Source of the DNA: Acidobacteriota bacterium | GTDB taxonomy: Bacteria > Actinomycetota > Acidimicrobiia > Spongiisociales > UBA5794 | Length of the DNA stretch: 14,402 bases | Direction of reading: 5' to 3' | Assembly: GCA_022574065.1 (NCBI GenBank) | Contig: JACZST010000018.1 | Coordinates: 1-14,402 of the forward strand | Shown: piece after piece, positions 14,402 to 14,402 of the stretch | Position numbering within the stretch: the first letter of the stretch is position 1 | Layout of the letters: each line of letters opens with the position of its first letter | Made by a program: the position numbers and the translations under genes | The notes under the pieces: generated by a model | The model's input: only the letters and a program-made list of their open reading frames with translations | The model's database searches: none | Told to the model about the DNA's origin: nothing

Positions 14402-14402
14402 G

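Overview
The window looks like chromosomal DNA of a GC-rich, monoderm-type actinobacterium-like organism, perhaps of the Acidimicrobiia kind. This is inferred from high GC, frequent GTG starts and prealbumin-like repeats of a type common in such genomes. No rRNA or complete tRNA is present to confirm it. Its core is a type IV pilus locus flanked on both sides by broken genes and mobile-element debris.

Left part (1-2412, minus strand): an intact NmrA-like NAD(P)-binding protein, then an ornithine cyclodeaminase without its N-terminal third, then a CtlX-type guanidino-group hydrolase that runs off the left edge. The last two would suit arginine/citrulline to ornithine to proline catabolism, but the cyclodeaminase is probably dead.

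Middle left (2413-4318): a remnant zone. It holds a GIY-YIG gene cut off mid-domain, the C-terminal half of a large serine recombinase, a 58-nt 3' piece of tRNA-Leu(GAG) into which the recombinase frame reads, and a DUF4342-like gene cut after its first helix.

Pilus locus (4319-13832): pilC, a PilV-like and a PilW-like minor pilin and a PilX-like protein overlap by 4 nt each. Two pilin genes follow, each with its own leader and each ending in a related GC-rich hairpin. pilT is on the opposite strand and pilB diverges from it. The two pilins share a 17-residue leader, the hydrophobic helix and an N-terminal cysteine pair, but carry unrelated C-terminal modules: a lectin-like beta domain in one and six prealbumin-like repeats in the other. 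The PilX-like protein has a duplicated segment with EF-hand-like calcium loops, and PilB has an MshEN (c-di-GMP-type) domain. Together these genes would assemble, extend (PilB/PilC) and retract (PilT) a surface fibre with unusually large, adhesin-like subunits. Alignment genes (pilM/N/O) and the prepilin peptidase are not in the window.

Right end (13833-14402): a fragment of a putative nuclease-like gene abuts pilB, followed by inverted repeats and a short C-terminal coding tail. The most interesting material is the modular pilin pair, especially the six-repeat pilin in which a Lys/Glu/Asn triad and a Cys pair are kept in every repeat.
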